Shown here: positions 63,769-64,000 of the stretch, piece after piece
Position numbering within the stretch: position 1 is the stretch's first letter
Layout: the number at the start of each line of letters is the position of its first letter
Assembly: GCF_012849375.1 (NCBI RefSeq)
Contig: NZ_CP051684.1
Location: 620,001-684,000 of the forward strand
Origin: Duganella dendranthematis
GTDB lineage: Bacteria; Pseudomonadota; Gammaproteobacteria; Burkholderiales; Burkholderiaceae_D
DNA: 64,000 nucleotides
Reading direction: 5' to 3'
Program-made: the position numbers and the translations under genes
Notes under the pieces: model-generated
The model's database searches: none
The model's input: the letters and a program-made list of their open reading frames with translations, nothing else
What the model was told of the DNA's origin: nothing

Positions 63769-64000
63769 TTAGTGCAGTGCACGCACGTCAACAAAATGGC
63801 CGGCGATACCGGCTGCCGCCGCCATGGCGGGAGACACCAGATGGGTGCGTCCGCCCTGGCCTTGGCGTCCTTCAAAATTACGGTTGGAAGTCGAGGCGCA
63901 GCGCTCGCCCGGTTCCAGACGGTCGGCGTTCATCGCCAGGCACATCGAGCAGCCCGGTTCGCGCCACTCGAAACCGGCATCCTTGAAGATGCGGTCCAGG
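63769..64000 (-). CDS. leuC: 3-isopropylmalate dehydratase large subunit (5' part outside window)
   Basis: The C-terminal 76 residues of Leu[21 protein letters not shown] (iron-sulfur cluster Cys residues), [44 protein letters not shown] and a final DVRALH. This is the aconitase-family end with the GCSMCLAMN signature. The gene begins beyond base 64000. Confidence 0.95.
   Translation of the reverse strand, partial: LDRIFKDAGFEWREPGCSMCLAMNADRLEPGERCASTSNRNFEGRQGQGGRTHLVSPAMAAAAGIAGHFVDVRALH

Overview
The window reads as chromosomal DNA of a betaproteobacterium of the order Burkholderiales, most likely family Oxalobacteraceae (Massilia/Duganella/Janthinobacterium-like). This rests on high GC, a PEP-CTERM protein, beta-type gene orders (leuC-entericidin-leuD-leuB-asd-fimV-truA-trpFBA-accD-folC-SPOR-cvpA-purF; rpsF-priB-rpsR-rplI-dnaB) and a GGGGTCTGACCCC intergenic repeat. 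I see no rRNA, tRNA, transposase, prophage or CRISPR array. The species assignment is inference.

Layout. 1-0.8 kb: 5' part of an AlaA-type aminotransferase (minus). 1-8.6 kb: a compact plus-strand operon for 4-amino-4-deoxy-L-arabinose (Ara4N) modification of lipid A: Mth938-like protein, arnT, a single ArnE/F-like flippase subunit, arnB, arnC, arnA as two separate genes, and arnD. It is followed by bcp and a PIN-PhoH ATPase. 11.2-15.7 kb: small accessory genes: PEP-CTERM protein, an orphan HicB-like protein, a DUF4349 lipoprotein, an HD hydrolase, a copper chaperone, an orphan TumA-like antitoxin and a GST. 15.7-21.7 kb: a TonB-dependent receptor under a cobalamin riboswitch, then cueR-copA. 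copZ and copA both carry CueR-type promoters with 19-bp spacers, so copper efflux forms a small dispersed regulon.

21.7-33 kb is the most distinctive accessory region. It holds a two-partner secretion system (tpsB, a 1600-residue tpsA with a long Pro-Thr-Val repeat) whose last gene is a FecR-domain protein, followed by a CHASE2 adenylate cyclase and a GAF-HD-GYP protein. All five run on the minus strand, with overlaps inside both pairs. 33-39 kb: MBL hydrolase, a stand-alone CphA N-domain-like protein, an esterase, a GNAT enzyme, a metallophosphoesterase, and a Pit phosphate transporter with its DUF47 partner.

39-42.3 kb: dnaB and the rpsF-priB-rpsR-rplI operon; priB appears to start at CTG. 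42.3-46.5 kb: two tandem DUF5695-type paralogues, one reduced to the N-terminal domain, then lexA behind two perfect SOS boxes. 46.4-64 kb: housekeeping biosynthesis on the minus strand (sulfur amino acid PLP enzyme, purF, cvpA, SPOR protein, folC, accD, trpA/B/F, truA, fimV, asd, leuB, leuD, entericidin, leuC). accD has an apparent one-base deletion in a C-run that disconnects its usual N-terminus. Every non-coding gap is below about 300 bases; the larger ones are described as features or findings.
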